From Flavobacterium sp. SUN046 (GTDB taxonomy: Bacteria; Bacteroidota; Bacteroidia; Flavobacteriales; Flavobacteriaceae): 64,000 nt of DNA. The stretch lies in assembly GCF_028867965.1 (NCBI RefSeq), contig NZ_JAPQNT010000002.1, positions 124,001 to 188,000 on the forward strand, read 5' to 3'. Below the pieces are notes generated by a model, which saw nothing but the letters and a program-made list of their open reading frames with translations, did not search any database and was not told the DNA's origin. The position numbers and the translations under genes were made by a program. Shown here in pieces: positions 9,112 to 16,779 of this stretch. How positions within the stretch are numbered: the first letter of the stretch is position 1; each line of letters opens with the position of its first letter.

Positions 9112-9462
9112 ATGGCAATTATAATAACAGACGAATGTATTAATTGTGGAGCTTGTGAGCCAGAGTGCCCGAACACTGCAATTTATGAAGGCGCAGATGA
9201 TTGGAGATGGAAAGATGGAACTAAGCTAAAAGGAAAAGTGATTTTGCCAGACGGAACCGAAGTTGATTCTGATGCAGCGCAAACGCCAGTTTCGGACGAT
9301 GTGTATTATATTGTTCCGGGAAAATGTACCGAATGTAAAGGTTTTCATGAAGAGCCACAATGTGCTGCGGTTTGTCCAGTAGATTGTTGTATTCCAGATG
9401 ATAATCACGTTGAAAGCGAAGAAACGCTTTTGAACAGACAATCGTTTTTACATAACGAATAA
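9112..9462 (+). CDS. Dicluster 4Fe-4S ferredoxin
   Basis: The 116-aa electron carrier has two iron-sulfur motifs. [12 protein letters not shown] (residues 9-20) is a complete CxxCxxCxxxCP site. The second reads CTEC, then eight residues, then CAAVCP, the CxxC-x8-CxxxCP form typical of Alvin-type 2[4Fe-4S] ferredoxins such as YfhL. A 40-residue insertion ([11 protein letters not shown]...) separates them. It is transcribed away from the LuxC-like reductase. Donor and acceptor are not evident from context. A strong bidirectional terminator follows the stop. Confidence 0.93.
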   Translation: MAIIITDECINCGACEPECPNTAIYEGADDWRWKDGTKLKGKVILPDGTEVDSDAAQTPVSDDVYYIVPGKCTECKGFHEEPQCAAVCPVDCCIPDDNHVESEETLLNRQSFLHNE

Positions 9463-9463
9463 A

Positions 9464-9497
9464 AAAAATCCCGATTCAGTTACGAATCGGGATTTTT
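9464..9497. terminator. Bidirectional terminator (ferredoxin / 9509 gene)
   Basis: AAAAATCCCGATTC (9464-9477) pairs with GAATCGGGATTTTT (9484-9497) over 14 bp with a 6-base loop, with A- and T-runs on both sides. It separates two convergent genes and can serve both. Confidence 0.88.
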
Positions 9498-9508
9498 GCA
9501 AAAATATA

Positions 9509-10045
9509 TTAAGGCTTCATTAAATTATATTTCTCAAGAACAATTTTGTCTGTTTTTTCATCATAAGTCTCTAAAATTAGATTTCCTTTTTCATCAAAGT
9601 AACCAACAGAGGTTTTGTTTTTGGTTTTATAAATATAATTATTATTAGAAGTTCGTCTCAATAATGCTTGATTTTTAGTAGACGGATTTGTAATAGTATA
9701 TCCCGATTTGTCTAAAGATACATTGTATTCTTTGCCATCAAAATTGTAAACTGCCGAACGGTCAATATCAACTGATTGAACAACGCCATCAACACTTACT
9801 TTAGTTTCTGTTACAACATTTACTGGACTTGGAACGGTTTCAATATTTAAAGTATTGGCTTTTTCTTCACCTAATTCTACTTTTTGAACTTGATTAGTTT
9901 CAACTGTTTTTACAATTTTTTTCTCACCATCAGAATCTTTAATTGTTGTAATCTTAGTTTCTGTTGTTTTTTGCACATTTTTATTTTGCGCTTGTAATGT
10001 GCTTAATGCAAAAATTGCTACTATTGTTACTGCTATTGTTTTCAT
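9509..10045 (-). CDS. Secreted protein, function unknown
   Basis: The 178-aa product starts with a signal peptide (MKTIAVTIVAIFALSTLQAQ, cleavage likely after AQA or QAQ). It then has a Lys/Thr/Val-rich stretch with many KTVE/TKIT repeats, and a C-terminal part with YNFDGKEYNVSLDKSGYT and VGYFDEKGNLILETYDEKTDKIV. The last segment resembles a short beta-hairpin repeat. It is probably periplasmic or outer-membrane associated. I do not recognise a family. It lies downstream of the TonB receptor but has its own promoter-like element. Confidence 0.75.
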   Translation of the reverse strand: MKTIAVTIVAIFALSTLQAQNKNVQKTTETKITTIKDSDGEKKIVKTVETNQVQKVELGEEKANTLNIETVPSPVNVVTETKVSVDGVVQSVDIDRSAVYNFDGKEYNVSLDKSGYTITNPSTKNQALLRRTSNNNYIYKTKNKTSVGYFDEKGNLILETYDEKTDKIVLEKYNLMKP

Positions 10046-10070
10046 AATGTTATGTTTTTAAGTTATTAAG

Positions 10071-10078
10071 CAAAGTTA
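10071..10078 (-). promoter_or_regulatory. Putative -7 element (TAACTTTG) for the 9509 gene
   Basis: On the minus strand, TAACTTTG lies 25 bases before the ATG at 10045. No TTG is found at the ideal spacing. Confidence 0.45.
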
Positions 10079-10138
10079 ATTGTAGCAGCATCAAACCATG
10101 TTATATAATAAAAACTATAATTTATATAATTATAAAAA

Positions 10139-10163
10139 AATCCCGAAGTACTACTTCGGGATT
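10139..10163 (-). terminator. Intrinsic terminator after the TonB receptor
   Basis: AATCCCGAAG and CTTCGGGATT form a 10-bp stem with a 5-base loop (TACTA). On the minus strand a run of T follows. It lies 25 bases past the receptor stop. Confidence 0.85.
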
Positions 10164-10188
10164 AATAAAATTATTGTTTTGTTAAGAT

Positions 10189-12819
10189 TTAAAATCTAAA
10201 GCCAAGTCTTGTGTAATAATAAGCTCCGCTAAATCCCATTTGAACTGCGTCCCAATAGCCTCCAGCTTCTGTGTTGCCACTTTCATCTTGTTTAGTTGGA
10301 TAAATATTAAATAGGTTGTTGCTTCCAACACTCAATTTTAATTGTTTCATTAATTTGAATCCTAATGTTAAATCGGTTACGGTTTTTGCACCATAAACAT
10401 TATCCATTCCGGCATAATCTACTAAAACAACTTTACTGAATCTTGTAAATGCCATTCCTGCATCAAACCATTTTTTTTCAAAATTAAAGTTTAATCCGAA
10501 TTTACTATTTGGTGCTGATGCTTTTAGAAATGCAATTTCACGTGCGCCAAAGAAAATTTCTTGATCTAAGCCTTTGTTTTTGACACTTGTTACTTCCATT
10601 TTGTTAATGTTGCCTACTAAAGTTGCTCCAAATTTAGAACTACCATAAGATTTTCTCCATGAAAAAACCATATCCAATCCTTTAGTTCTAGTATTTACTC
10701 CATTTACAAAAAATTGTGCAGCATCAACATTTAAGCCCAATGAGCTTGCATCAAAATAACCTGTTAAAACGATTCTATCTTTAACAGTAATTAAATAACC
10801 ATCAACAGTTGCAGTAAAAGCACCAAAATTTCCGGTTAAACCAACGGAACCATTATTCGATTTTTCTTCTTTTAATTTTTGAATTCCAAATCCTTTAGTA
10901 ACTTCGCTATCATTTGCAGAAAGTAATACTTCAGTAGCACCACTCGAATTAAAGTTAGTGAAATTAGTATTAAAATAAATTTGTGCCAATGAAGGCGCTC
11001 TAAATCCTGTACTTAACGAACTTCTAAAGCTAATGTGATCATCTAATTTTAATCGGTAAGCAAATTTTAAATTCAATGTATTTCCAAAATCGCTGTAATG
11101 TTCATAACGTAATGCCGCACTAACAAGAAATTCTTTAGAAACATCTAATTCAGTATCAGCATAAATTGCCGTACTAGTTCTGTTTTTATCTAATACATTT
11201 TTTGGACTAAATCCAGGAAAACCTTGAGATCCGCCTGGTCTTGGATCGCCAGAAATAGGATCAATTGGAGCCGTTTGTGTAGTTGGATCAGTAATCGGAT
11301 TTCCTGCAGTATCATAAGTTGCCCACGAACCAGTTTCTCCAGCAAAGATTTTGTAGTTTTCCATTCGGTATTCGCCACCAAAAGCAAAATTGAATCCGTT
11401 TAATACCGATTTAAAATTTCTAGAAAAATCTAAATTTATTGTATTTTGACTTAAACTAAATCCGCCAGCATTAAATTCTTTAGGCGAAGCGCCTTCCAAA
11501 CTCGCATTTAAAGTTCCTTTAATTCGATAATCAAATACATTTTTTCCGTAGGCATTACTCAAATCAATTTTCCAACCGTTAGAAGTTTTTGTTCTAAAAC
11601 CGCCAACAATTGAATTATCAGTAATTTTAGATGTAATTCTTGGAGTATAACCACCAGGATAAATTGATTCTACAACTCGTGCACCACCATTTCTTGTAAA
11701 GGCATAGGCATCAGTTTTTCGATCATTTCTTCCACCAAAAGCATAAAAATCTATTTTATCTGAAACTGGTAAAACTAGATTTCCCATAAAATTTATTCCT
11801 TTAATTTCTGCTTCTCCAAAACCTTTTCTGAAGTCAAATCCAGGACGAAGTGTTTTATCTTTTGAAATATATTCGCCAGTAAAATTAGCAAAACCGCCTT
11901 TAGTTCCAATTTTAACACCATAATTAGCAGCTACTTTTAAAGAATTTCCGTCATATTTCTTGTCTTTTCCGTAAGAGTTTCCGTTTCCGTTTTCATCCAA
12001 ACGATAACCTGGAGTATTTGGAGTTCCTGGCAAAAAATCGCCATCAGCTTTGGTACTATATGCACCATACGAAACTGCTCCTGTTAACTCGTTTACATTA
12101 TCATTCAAAACAATGTTGATTACACCTGCAATAGCATCTGAACCATATTGTGCTGCTGCTCCATCACGCAAAATTTCAATTCTTTTAATAGAAGATGCTG
12201 GAATTGCATTCAAATCGGTACCAGTATTTCCACGACCACGAGTTCCAAAAAGATTAATTAAAGACGATTGATGTCTTCTTTTTCCGTTGATTAGCACTAA
12301 GGTTTGATCTGGGCCTAAACCTCTTAATGAAGCTGGGTCAACGTGATCGGCACCATCAGAACCAGATTGTTTGTTAGCATTAAAAGATGGCGCCACATAT
12401 TGTAATAATTCGTTTATTTCAACTTTTCCGCTTTGTGTTGTTACATCTTTTACATTAATTACATCTATTGGAACTGCCGAATTTACAACTGTTCTTTTAG
12501 AATTTCTTGATCCTACAATTTGAACTTCTTCAAGAACTTGGGCTTCAGATAGGCTTACGTCCATTTTGTTGGTTGCATCGGTAGCTTTTTCAATAGTTTT
12601 GTAGCCTACATAAGAGAAAACTAAAGTTGCATTTTCTTTAACTTTAATTTTAAAACTTCCGTTCAAATCGGTTTGAGTACCATTAGAAGTTCCTTTTTCA
12701 ACAATGTTTACACCAATAAGTGGCGCTCCATTGGCATCTGTAACTTTACCAGCAATCTCTTTTTGAGCAAAGAGAATCGTGAAGTTAAGCAAAAAAAATA
12801 GTAAAGTAATTTTTTTCAT
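10189..12819 (-). CDS. TonB-dependent outer-membrane receptor
   Basis: The 876-aa protein has a signal peptide (residues 1-18, ending ILFAQ). A carboxypeptidase-D regulatory-like domain follows (IAGKVTDANGAPLIGVNI, about 20-105). The plug spans about 110-235 with LRGLGPDQTLVLINGKRRH and IERIEVLRDG-type IKRIEILRDGAAAQYGSDA. The rest is a 22-strand barrel ending in an aromatic C-terminus (YTRLGFRF). No SusD gene is adjacent, so it is more like an iron- or cofactor-type receptor than a Sus glycan pair. The substrate cannot be read from the sequence. Confidence 0.93.
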   Translation of the reverse strand: MKKITLLFFLLNFTILFAQKEIAGKVTDANGAPLIGVNIVEKGTSNGTQTDLNGSFKIKVKENATLVFSYVGYKTIEKATDATNKMDVSLSEAQVLEEVQIVGSRNSKRTVVNSAVPIDVINVKDVTTQSGKVEINELLQYVAPSFNANKQSGSDGADHVDPASLRGLGPDQTLVLINGKRRHQSSLINLFGTRGRGNTGTDLNAIPASSIKRIEILRDGAAAQYGSDAIAGVINIVLNDNVNELTGAVSYGAYSTKADGDFLPGTPNTPGYRLDENGNGNSYGKDKKYDGNSLKVAANYGVKIGTKGGFANFTGEYISKDKTLRPGFDFRKGFGEAEIKGINFMGNLVLPVSDKIDFYAFGGRNDRKTDAYAFTRNGGARVVESIYPGGYTPRITSKITDNSIVGGFRTKTSNGWKIDLSNAYGKNVFDYRIKGTLNASLEGASPKEFNAGGFSLSQNTINLDFSRNFKSVLNGFNFAFGGEYRMENYKIFAGETGSWATYDTAGNPITDPTTQTAPIDPISGDPRPGGSQGFPGFSPKNVLDKNRTSTAIYADTELDVSKEFLVSAALRYEHYSDFGNTLNLKFAYRLKLDDHISFRSSLSTGFRAPSLAQIYFNTNFTNFNSSGATEVLLSANDSEVTKGFGIQKLKEEKSNNGSVGLTGNFGAFTATVDGYLITVKDRIVLTGYFDASSLGLNVDAAQFFVNGVNTRTKGLDMVFSWRKSYGSSKFGATLVGNINKMEVTSVKNKGLDQEIFFGAREIAFLKASAPNSKFGLNFNFEKKWFDAGMAFTRFSKVVLVDYAGMDNVYGAKTVTDLTLGFKLMKQLKLSVGSNNLFNIYPTKQDESGNTEAGGYWDAVQMGFSGAYYYTRLGFRF

Positions 12820-12845
12820 AAATAATTTGGTTTTTGTTAGTTTTG

Positions 12846-12853
12846 CAAATGTA
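12846..12853 (-). promoter_or_regulatory. Putative -7 element (TACATTTG) for the TonB receptor
   Basis: Minus-strand TACATTTG lies 26 bases before the receptor ATG. The -33 TTG is not at the standard spacing. Confidence 0.45.
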
Positions 12854-12910
12854 AGTTTAATTATCTTAATTTTTATATTGATTTGGTGTAATTTTCAACA
12901 TTAATTTCAT

Positions 12911-12918
12911 TATTTTTG
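12911..12918 (+). promoter_or_regulatory. Putative -7 element (TATTTTTG) for the 12936 gene
   Basis: TATTTTTG lies 17 bases before the GTG start at 12936, so the leader would be very short. The nearest TTG upstream (12883) is 25 bases away, longer than usual. Confidence 0.4.
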
Positions 12919-12935
12919 TTAAAATATAATTCATA

Positions 12936-14099
12936 GTGAAAAGAATAATAGTGTTGCTTTTTTTGGTTTTATATTCAAATTGTTTTTCACAAGACAACGA
13001 AATATCAATTGCACTAAAGGATTCCGACACCAATCTTCCTATAATTGATGCTACTGTTTATGTAGTAAAAACAAAACAATTATTTTTAAGTAATTCTGAC
13101 GGAATTGTAACTTTTGTTTTAACCGGAATTTCCAATATTCAAATTTCTCACACTTCTTATACTACAACTATAATAAGGTCATCAACATTAAAAGAGAAAG
13201 TAAATTTAGTTGTACTAAAAAGTACAATAAATAATCTTGATGAAATTGTAATTACAAAACAGCATCCACAAAAAATCCTTAAATCTGTAGTTGAAAATTC
13301 GGTAAAAAAATTAACTGTTCCAGCACGATTGAAAGTTTATTCGAGAGAATTTTTTAAACTTAACGGTTTATATTCTAACTATAATGACGGACTTTTAAAT
13401 TTTCAAATAAACGGAAAAGATAAAGATTTTAAAGCCGATATTTTAGTAGAACAAAATCGATCGTTTGGATTAGTTGATGAAAATATTAATAACGATTTAG
13501 TAGGGTATAACTTAAACGATATCATGCAGAATTATTATAATTTCAAATATTTGAATGTTATTTTAGATCCAAAAACAAAAAAAATATACGATTTTTTGAT
13601 TAAATCAAGTACTACAAACGCTGATTACTATATAATGTTGGTAACGCCTCTTGATGACGCTAAAGGTTTGTTGGATGATTTTACAATAGTCTACGATAAA
13701 AAGAAAAAATTAATTATTGAAGTTAATTCATCGGTTTCACCTTCAATTATTGCTAAAGCAAAAGACAAAACTTCTATTGGTTCTAAAAATATTTACAAAT
13801 CTATGTTTAAAACTATTTACAGAAATGATGATAGTAATTATTATCTAATAAGTTCTAAAGAGGAAATCGGATTTGAAAGAATTGATAAAAAAGGCGTTAC
13901 CAATATTGAAGTTAGAAATTATTTTGTTACTACAAATTTTAGTAATCAAAATTATACTTTTAAAGAAAATGAAGCTTTTAAAGACAAAACATTATTTAAT
14001 AAAAAGAATAAAATTCTAACTGATTATTGGAATACATCAGGATTAACCGCAACCGATGAAGAATTACAAATAATTAAAGACATTGAGCAAGAACATTAA
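12936..14099 (+). CDS. Secreted carboxypeptidase-regulatory-like protein
   Basis: The 387-aa protein starts at GTG. It has a signal peptide (KRIIVLLFLVLYSNCFSQ), then a beta-sandwich segment resembling the carboxypeptidase regulatory-like domain (ALKDSDTNLPIIDATVYVVKTKQLFLSNSDG, about residues 25-100). About 280 residues of no recognised family follow, with repeated Lys/Asn-rich strands. Such proteins in Bacteroidota are usually exported envelope proteins. It is divergent from the TonB receptor and shares its upstream region, so a joint function is possible but unproven. Confidence 0.75.
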   Translation: MKRIIVLLFLVLYSNCFSQDNEISIALKDSDTNLPIIDATVYVVKTKQLFLSNSDGIVTFVLTGISNIQISHTSYTTTIIRSSTLKEKVNLVVLKSTINNLDEIVITKQHPQKILKSVVENSVKKLTVPARLKVYSREFFKLNGLYSNYNDGLLNFQINGKDKDFKADILVEQNRSFGLVDENINNDLVGYNLNDIMQNYYNFKYLNVILDPKTKKIYDFLIKSSTTNADYYIMLVTPLDDAKGLLDDFTIVYDKKKKLIIEVNSSVSPSIIAKAKDKTSIGSKNIYKSMFKTIYRNDDSNYYLISSKEEIGFERIDKKGVTNIEVRNYFVTTNFSNQNYTFKENEAFKDKTLFNKKNKILTDYWNTSGLTATDEELQIIKDIEQEH

Positions 14100-14148
14100 A
14101 TGTTAATTTTTCAAATTTTAAATCTTTTCAACTTTCAATTAATAAGGT

Positions 14149-14156
14149 TATATTTG
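14149..14156 (+). promoter_or_regulatory. Putative -7 element (TATATTTG) for ychF
   Basis: TATATTTG followed by CA lies 25 bases before the ychF ATG. TTC, not TTG, occupies the position 19 bases upstream. Confidence 0.55.
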
Positions 14157-14181
14157 CACACTTTTAAAAAATAAACTCATA

Positions 14182-15276
14182 ATGAAAGCAGGAATTGTAG
14201 GATTGCCAAACGTAGGAAAATCAACTTTATTTAATTGTTTATCAAATGCTAAAGCGCAAAGTGCCAACTTTCCGTTTTGTACAATTGAACCCAATATTGG
14301 TGTGGTGAACGTTCCAGATCCAAGAATTAATCGTCTGGAAGAATTGGTTAAACCAGAACGTGTTCAAATGGCAACTGTTGATATTGTTGACATTGCAGGT
14401 TTGGTAAAAGGCGCAAGTAAAGGTGAAGGTTTAGGAAATCAATTTCTTGCTAATATCAGAGAATGTAATGCAATTATTCACGTTTTACGTTGTTTTGACA
14501 ACGATAATATTGTGCACGTTGACGGAAATGTAAACCCAATTCGCGATAAAGAAACCATTGATATTGAGTTGCAATTAAAAGATTTAGAAAATGTTGAAAA
14601 ACGTTTGGAAAAAGTAAATCGTGCTGCCAAAACTGGTAATAAAGAAGCTCAAACAGAAAAAGCACTTTTAGATAGAATTCGTGAAACCTTGTTACAAGCA
14701 AAATCTGCAAGAACAGTCGTTCCTCAAAACCAAGACGAAATCGAATTGATGGAAGATTTTCAGTTAATTACAAATAAACCAGTATTGTATGTTTGTAATG
14801 TAGATGAAAGTGCCGCGGTTAACGGAAATAAATATGTTGAGCAAGTTCGTGAATTAGTTAAAGACGAAGATGCTGAAGTAATCATACTTTCGGTAGGAGC
14901 AGAAGCAGATATCACTGAGTTAGAAAGCTACGAAGAACGCCAAGTTTTTCTTGAAGACATGGGATTGACCGAACCAGGAAGTGCGGTTTTAATTCGTGCA
15001 GCTTACAAATTATTAAAACAACAAACTTATTTCACAGCAGGTGTAAAAGAAGTTCGCGCCTGGACAATTAACGTTGGTGATACCGCACCAAAAGCAGCTG
15101 GAGTAATCCACACCGATTTTGAAAAAGGATTCATTCGTGCTGAGGTTATTGCATTCGAAGATTATTCAAACTTAGGTTCAGAAGCCAAATGTAAAGAAGC
15201 TGGAAAACTAAGAGTGGAAGGAAAAGAATACATCGTTAAAGATGGTGATGTAATGCATTTTAGATTTAATGTGTAA
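14182..15276 (+). CDS. ychF: Obg-like ATPase YchF
   Basis: YchF/OLA1 is a ribosome-associated P-loop ATPase of the Obg family, with roles in stress response. The 364-aa protein has G1 GLPNVGKST at residue 8, switch I NFPFCTIEPN, and G3 DIAGLVKGASKGEGLG. In place of the GTPase NKxD it has CNVDES near residue 200. This NxxE form is what makes YchF prefer ATP. The C-terminal TGS-like domain contains VRAWTINVGDTAPKAAGVIHTDF. Length and motifs match the family exactly. It is monocistronic, with a good terminator. Confidence 0.96.
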   Translation: MKAGIVGLPNVGKSTLFNCLSNAKAQSANFPFCTIEPNIGVVNVPDPRINRLEELVKPERVQMATVDIVDIAGLVKGASKGEGLGNQFLANIRECNAIIHVLRCFDNDNIVHVDGNVNPIRDKETIDIELQLKDLENVEKRLEKVNRAAKTGNKEAQTEKALLDRIRETLLQAKSARTVVPQNQDEIELMEDFQLITNKPVLYVCNVDESAAVNGNKYVEQVRELVKDEDAEVIILSVGAEADITELESYEERQVFLEDMGLTEPGSAVLIRAAYKLLKQQTYFTAGVKEVRAWTINVGDTAPKAAGVIHTDFEKGFIRAEVIAFEDYSNLGSEAKCKEAGKLRVEGKEYIVKDGDVMHFRFNV

Positions 15277-15312
15277 GAAGAAGCAGAATAAATAGATTAG
15301 AAAATAGACTAG

Positions 15313-15338
15313 CCGCAAAAGAAATTTTGCGGTTTTTT
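15313..15338 (+). terminator. Intrinsic terminator after ychF
   Basis: CCGCAAAA (15313-15320), a GAAA loop and TTTTGCGG (15325-15332) are followed by six T residues, 36 bases past the ychF stop. Confidence 0.88.
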
Positions 15339-15391
15339 GTTGACGTTCAGTTGCTTTTCATCTGTGAACTTCGGAACGAATTATTTTCTGT

Positions 15392-15399
15392 CAAATATA
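15392..15399 (-). promoter_or_regulatory. Promoter-like TATATTTG pointing into gene-free DNA
   Basis: The minus-strand sequence TATATTTG directly follows the 62-bp repeat at 15407-15468 and points leftward. About 115 bases with no gene lie between it and the end of ychF. It could be the remnant of a lost cassette's promoter. Confidence 0.35.
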
Positions 15400-15406
15400 A
15401 AAATTA

Positions 15407-15468
15407 TTGCGAAACGTGAACGTGAATTTACCACAAAATTCGCAATTGGGAGAAAAAGCTGTTAGCAG
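15407..15468 (-). repeat. 62-bp cassette-border repeat, copy 1
   Basis: It aligns without gaps to 16057-16118 and 45 of 62 positions are identical. Four blocks are fully conserved: TTGCGAAA, ACGTGAATTTACCA, TCGC and GCTGTTAGCAG. TTGCGA and TCGCAA within it are inverted and could pair. It lies immediately downstream of the 15473 gene (minus strand), with only four bases between the GCAG end and the stop codon. Confidence 0.75.
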
Positions 15469-15472
15469 TAGC

Positions 15473-15952
15473 CTATTTCATTATTTTATTTTTGTTATTC
15501 CATTTTTCTAATCTCCAACCATTTTCCAATAATTCTTTTATTAAAGTGTCGTTCATTCCGCCCCAAGGAGACAATTTTAAATGTGCAGCGGATAACTCGT
15601 CAACATTTGTGCGAAAATATGTTTTCTCATTTACAATTTGCCAACCAGTTCCGAAAGCATTTGTATCTCGATAATATTCTGGACTTTTAAAATTTTCTGG
15701 TAAAGGAATGTTGCCAATTTTTGTGATGATTTTTCTAAATGCAGCTATCCTAACAGGGAATCTTGTGTAGAAATAATCTTTATCTAAAATTGAATTTAAG
15801 TCTTGCGGTTTTTCATCATGAAGTTGATAAAATACTTTGATTAGTTCAGAACGGTTATTATAGTTTGGAATTTCAACACATTGTATATATGCATCCCCTT
15901 TTTTGGTTTTTAATTCGAAAATATCTCCAAGTTCTAATTTCTTCTTTGCCAT
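15473..15952 (-). CDS. Orphan protein, possibly Imm26-like
   Basis: The 159-aa protein has no signal peptide or membrane segment. It begins AKKKLELGDIFELKTKKGDAYIQCV. A basic, aromatic GDIF-type start of this kind resembles the Imm26 immunity family, but the match is only by eye. The C-terminal half has AFGTGWQIVNEKTYFRT and LKLSPWGGMNDTLIKELLENGWRLEKW, typical of a compact soluble domain. It is the first gene of the cassette-like island, is preceded by a promoter-like TATCTTAG (16042-16049, minus strand), and has no functional neighbours. An immunity role would need a toxin partner, and none is present. Confidence 0.7.
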   Translation of the reverse strand: MAKKKLELGDIFELKTKKGDAYIQCVEIPNYNNRSELIKVFYQLHDEKPQDLNSILDKDYFYTRFPVRIAAFRKIITKIGNIPLPENFKSPEYYRDTNAFGTGWQIVNEKTYFRTNVDELSAAHLKLSPWGGMNDTLIKELLENGWRLEKWNNKNKIMK

Positions 15953-15980
15953 AAATTCTCTATCAATCAGTGTTTTTACA

Positions 15981-16029
15981 GGTTACTTCTAATGTTTCGC
16001 GGCTTGAAGAAGTGGCTAACTTTGTAACC
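15981..16029. repeat. Inverted repeat upstream of the 15473 gene
   Basis: GGTTAC (15981-15986) is inverted at GTAACC (16024-16029). Inside it, GTTACTTCT (15982-15990) can instead pair with AGAAGT-GGC-TAAC (16008-16020), leaving a three-base bulge. Such alternative pairings with unpaired bases resemble folded recombination sites, but the orientation is opposite to classical attC. Confidence 0.5.
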
Positions 16030-16056
16030 GCATATTTTCCACTAAGATAGTATTTC

Positions 16057-16118
16057 TTGCGAAAGAAAAACGTGAATTTACCAAATTTCTCGCCATTTCT
16101 TGAGATCGCTGTTAGCAG
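16057..16118 (-). repeat. 62-bp cassette-border repeat, copy 2
   Basis: This is the second copy of the repeat at 15407-15468, with identical length and identical 37-base offset between its CGTGAATTTACC and GCTGTTAGCAG blocks. It lies between the two orphan genes, 26 bases past the stop of the 16145 gene. A local TTTCTT/AAGAAA hairpin is also possible at 16053-16068. Confidence 0.75.
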
Positions 16119-16144
16119 CCGTTTTTTCTGTTTACCAGTAATAA

Positions 16145-16534
16145 CTATTTTTTAATATAAAAATATTCTAAATCAAAATTAGAAGTTATTTTCATACCCG
16201 AGAAAGTTAAACTATATGGTAAAGAAGCGACTACTACGTCTGTAGGATCATAATTTGAAGATGTCGAAAGATCATCTTCATTTAATAGAAAATCGTTAAA
16301 GTTAATAAAACCACCTTCAATTTTATAAGTGCTCTTATTGCTAAAAATTTTCTTTCCACTATTATCGTAAATAACTCGTTCATATCTTCCTTTAGAGTTT
16401 ATTTTCAGGGAATCAATATTATTTTTAAAACTTCCAATATATTGCCCTAGCAATTCTTCTTTTGAATTGCAACTTGTTAGAAAAAGTAAAAATCCGTATA
16501 TTATAAATCTACAAAATTTTAATTCATATTTCAT
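16145..16534 (-). CDS. Orphan lipoprotein, function unknown
   Basis: The 129-aa protein begins with a basic segment, a hydrophobic core (FIIYGFLLFLTSC) and a lipobox cysteine near residue 22, so it is very probably a lipoprotein. The mature part, about 107 residues, has short strands (YIGSFKNNIDSLKINSKGRYERVIYD, FSNKSTYKIEGGFINF) suggesting a small beta-barrel or lipocalin-like fold, as in other Bacteroidota lipoproteins. I do not recognise the family. It is the second gene of the cassette-like island; the 62-bp repeat follows its stop. Confidence 0.7.
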   Translation of the reverse strand: MKYELKFCRFIIYGFLLFLTSCNSKEELLGQYIGSFKNNIDSLKINSKGRYERVIYDNSGKKIFSNKSTYKIEGGFINFNDFLLNEDDLSTSSNYDPTDVVVASLPYSLTFSGMKITSNFDLEYFYIKK

Positions 16535-16749
16535 TTATCAATTGTTGCGTTTGGTTCTTGAATTCTACTTATGTGCGTTAAAATGGTTGCTAACTCTAAA
16601 ACATACGAAATCAGCATATCTAATTAAACCAAATATATAAAATATCATTAAATTATAGCATCTTTTTTATCTTTTGTTTTCGCTAAAAATTGTCAATATC
16701 ATCTTAATAACTTATATAAAAACCATTTTAAAAACCATAGCAATTTTAG

Positions 16750-16757
16750 TATCTTAG
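16750..16757 (+). promoter_or_regulatory. Putative promoter element (TATCTTAG) for parE
   Basis: TATCTTAGCAC is a near match to TAnnTTTG, 22 bases before the parE ATG. The 245 bases between the 16145 gene and parE hold no gene, only AT-rich DNA and the GCTAAC island border. Confidence 0.35.
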
Positions 16758-16779
16758 CACACATTCACTAAAATTTAAG

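Larger units (their letters stand above)
15407..16594 (-). other. Cassette-like island of two orphan genes
   Basis: Two minus-strand orphan genes sit in units that each begin with GTTAGCAG (15461 and 16111) and end with GCTAAC (16015-16020 and 16589-16594), giving units of 560 and 484 bp. A 62-bp repeat adjoins the 3' side of each gene. This architecture resembles gene cassettes with recombination sites, although the boundary does not fit the classical attC core GTTRRRY. No integrase gene is in the window. The island lies between housekeeping genes ychF and parE. Mobility is inference. Confidence 0.45.

Noticed and set aside
16015..16116. A classical integron attC site
   Set aside because: GTTAGCC and GTTAGCA do not fit the GTTRRRY core, and no integrase gene is in the window.
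16541..16779. A small gene in the 245-base gap before parE
   Set aside because: The frames are short and AT-rich with no start context; the gap holds only the GCTAAC island edge and a promoter-like sequence.
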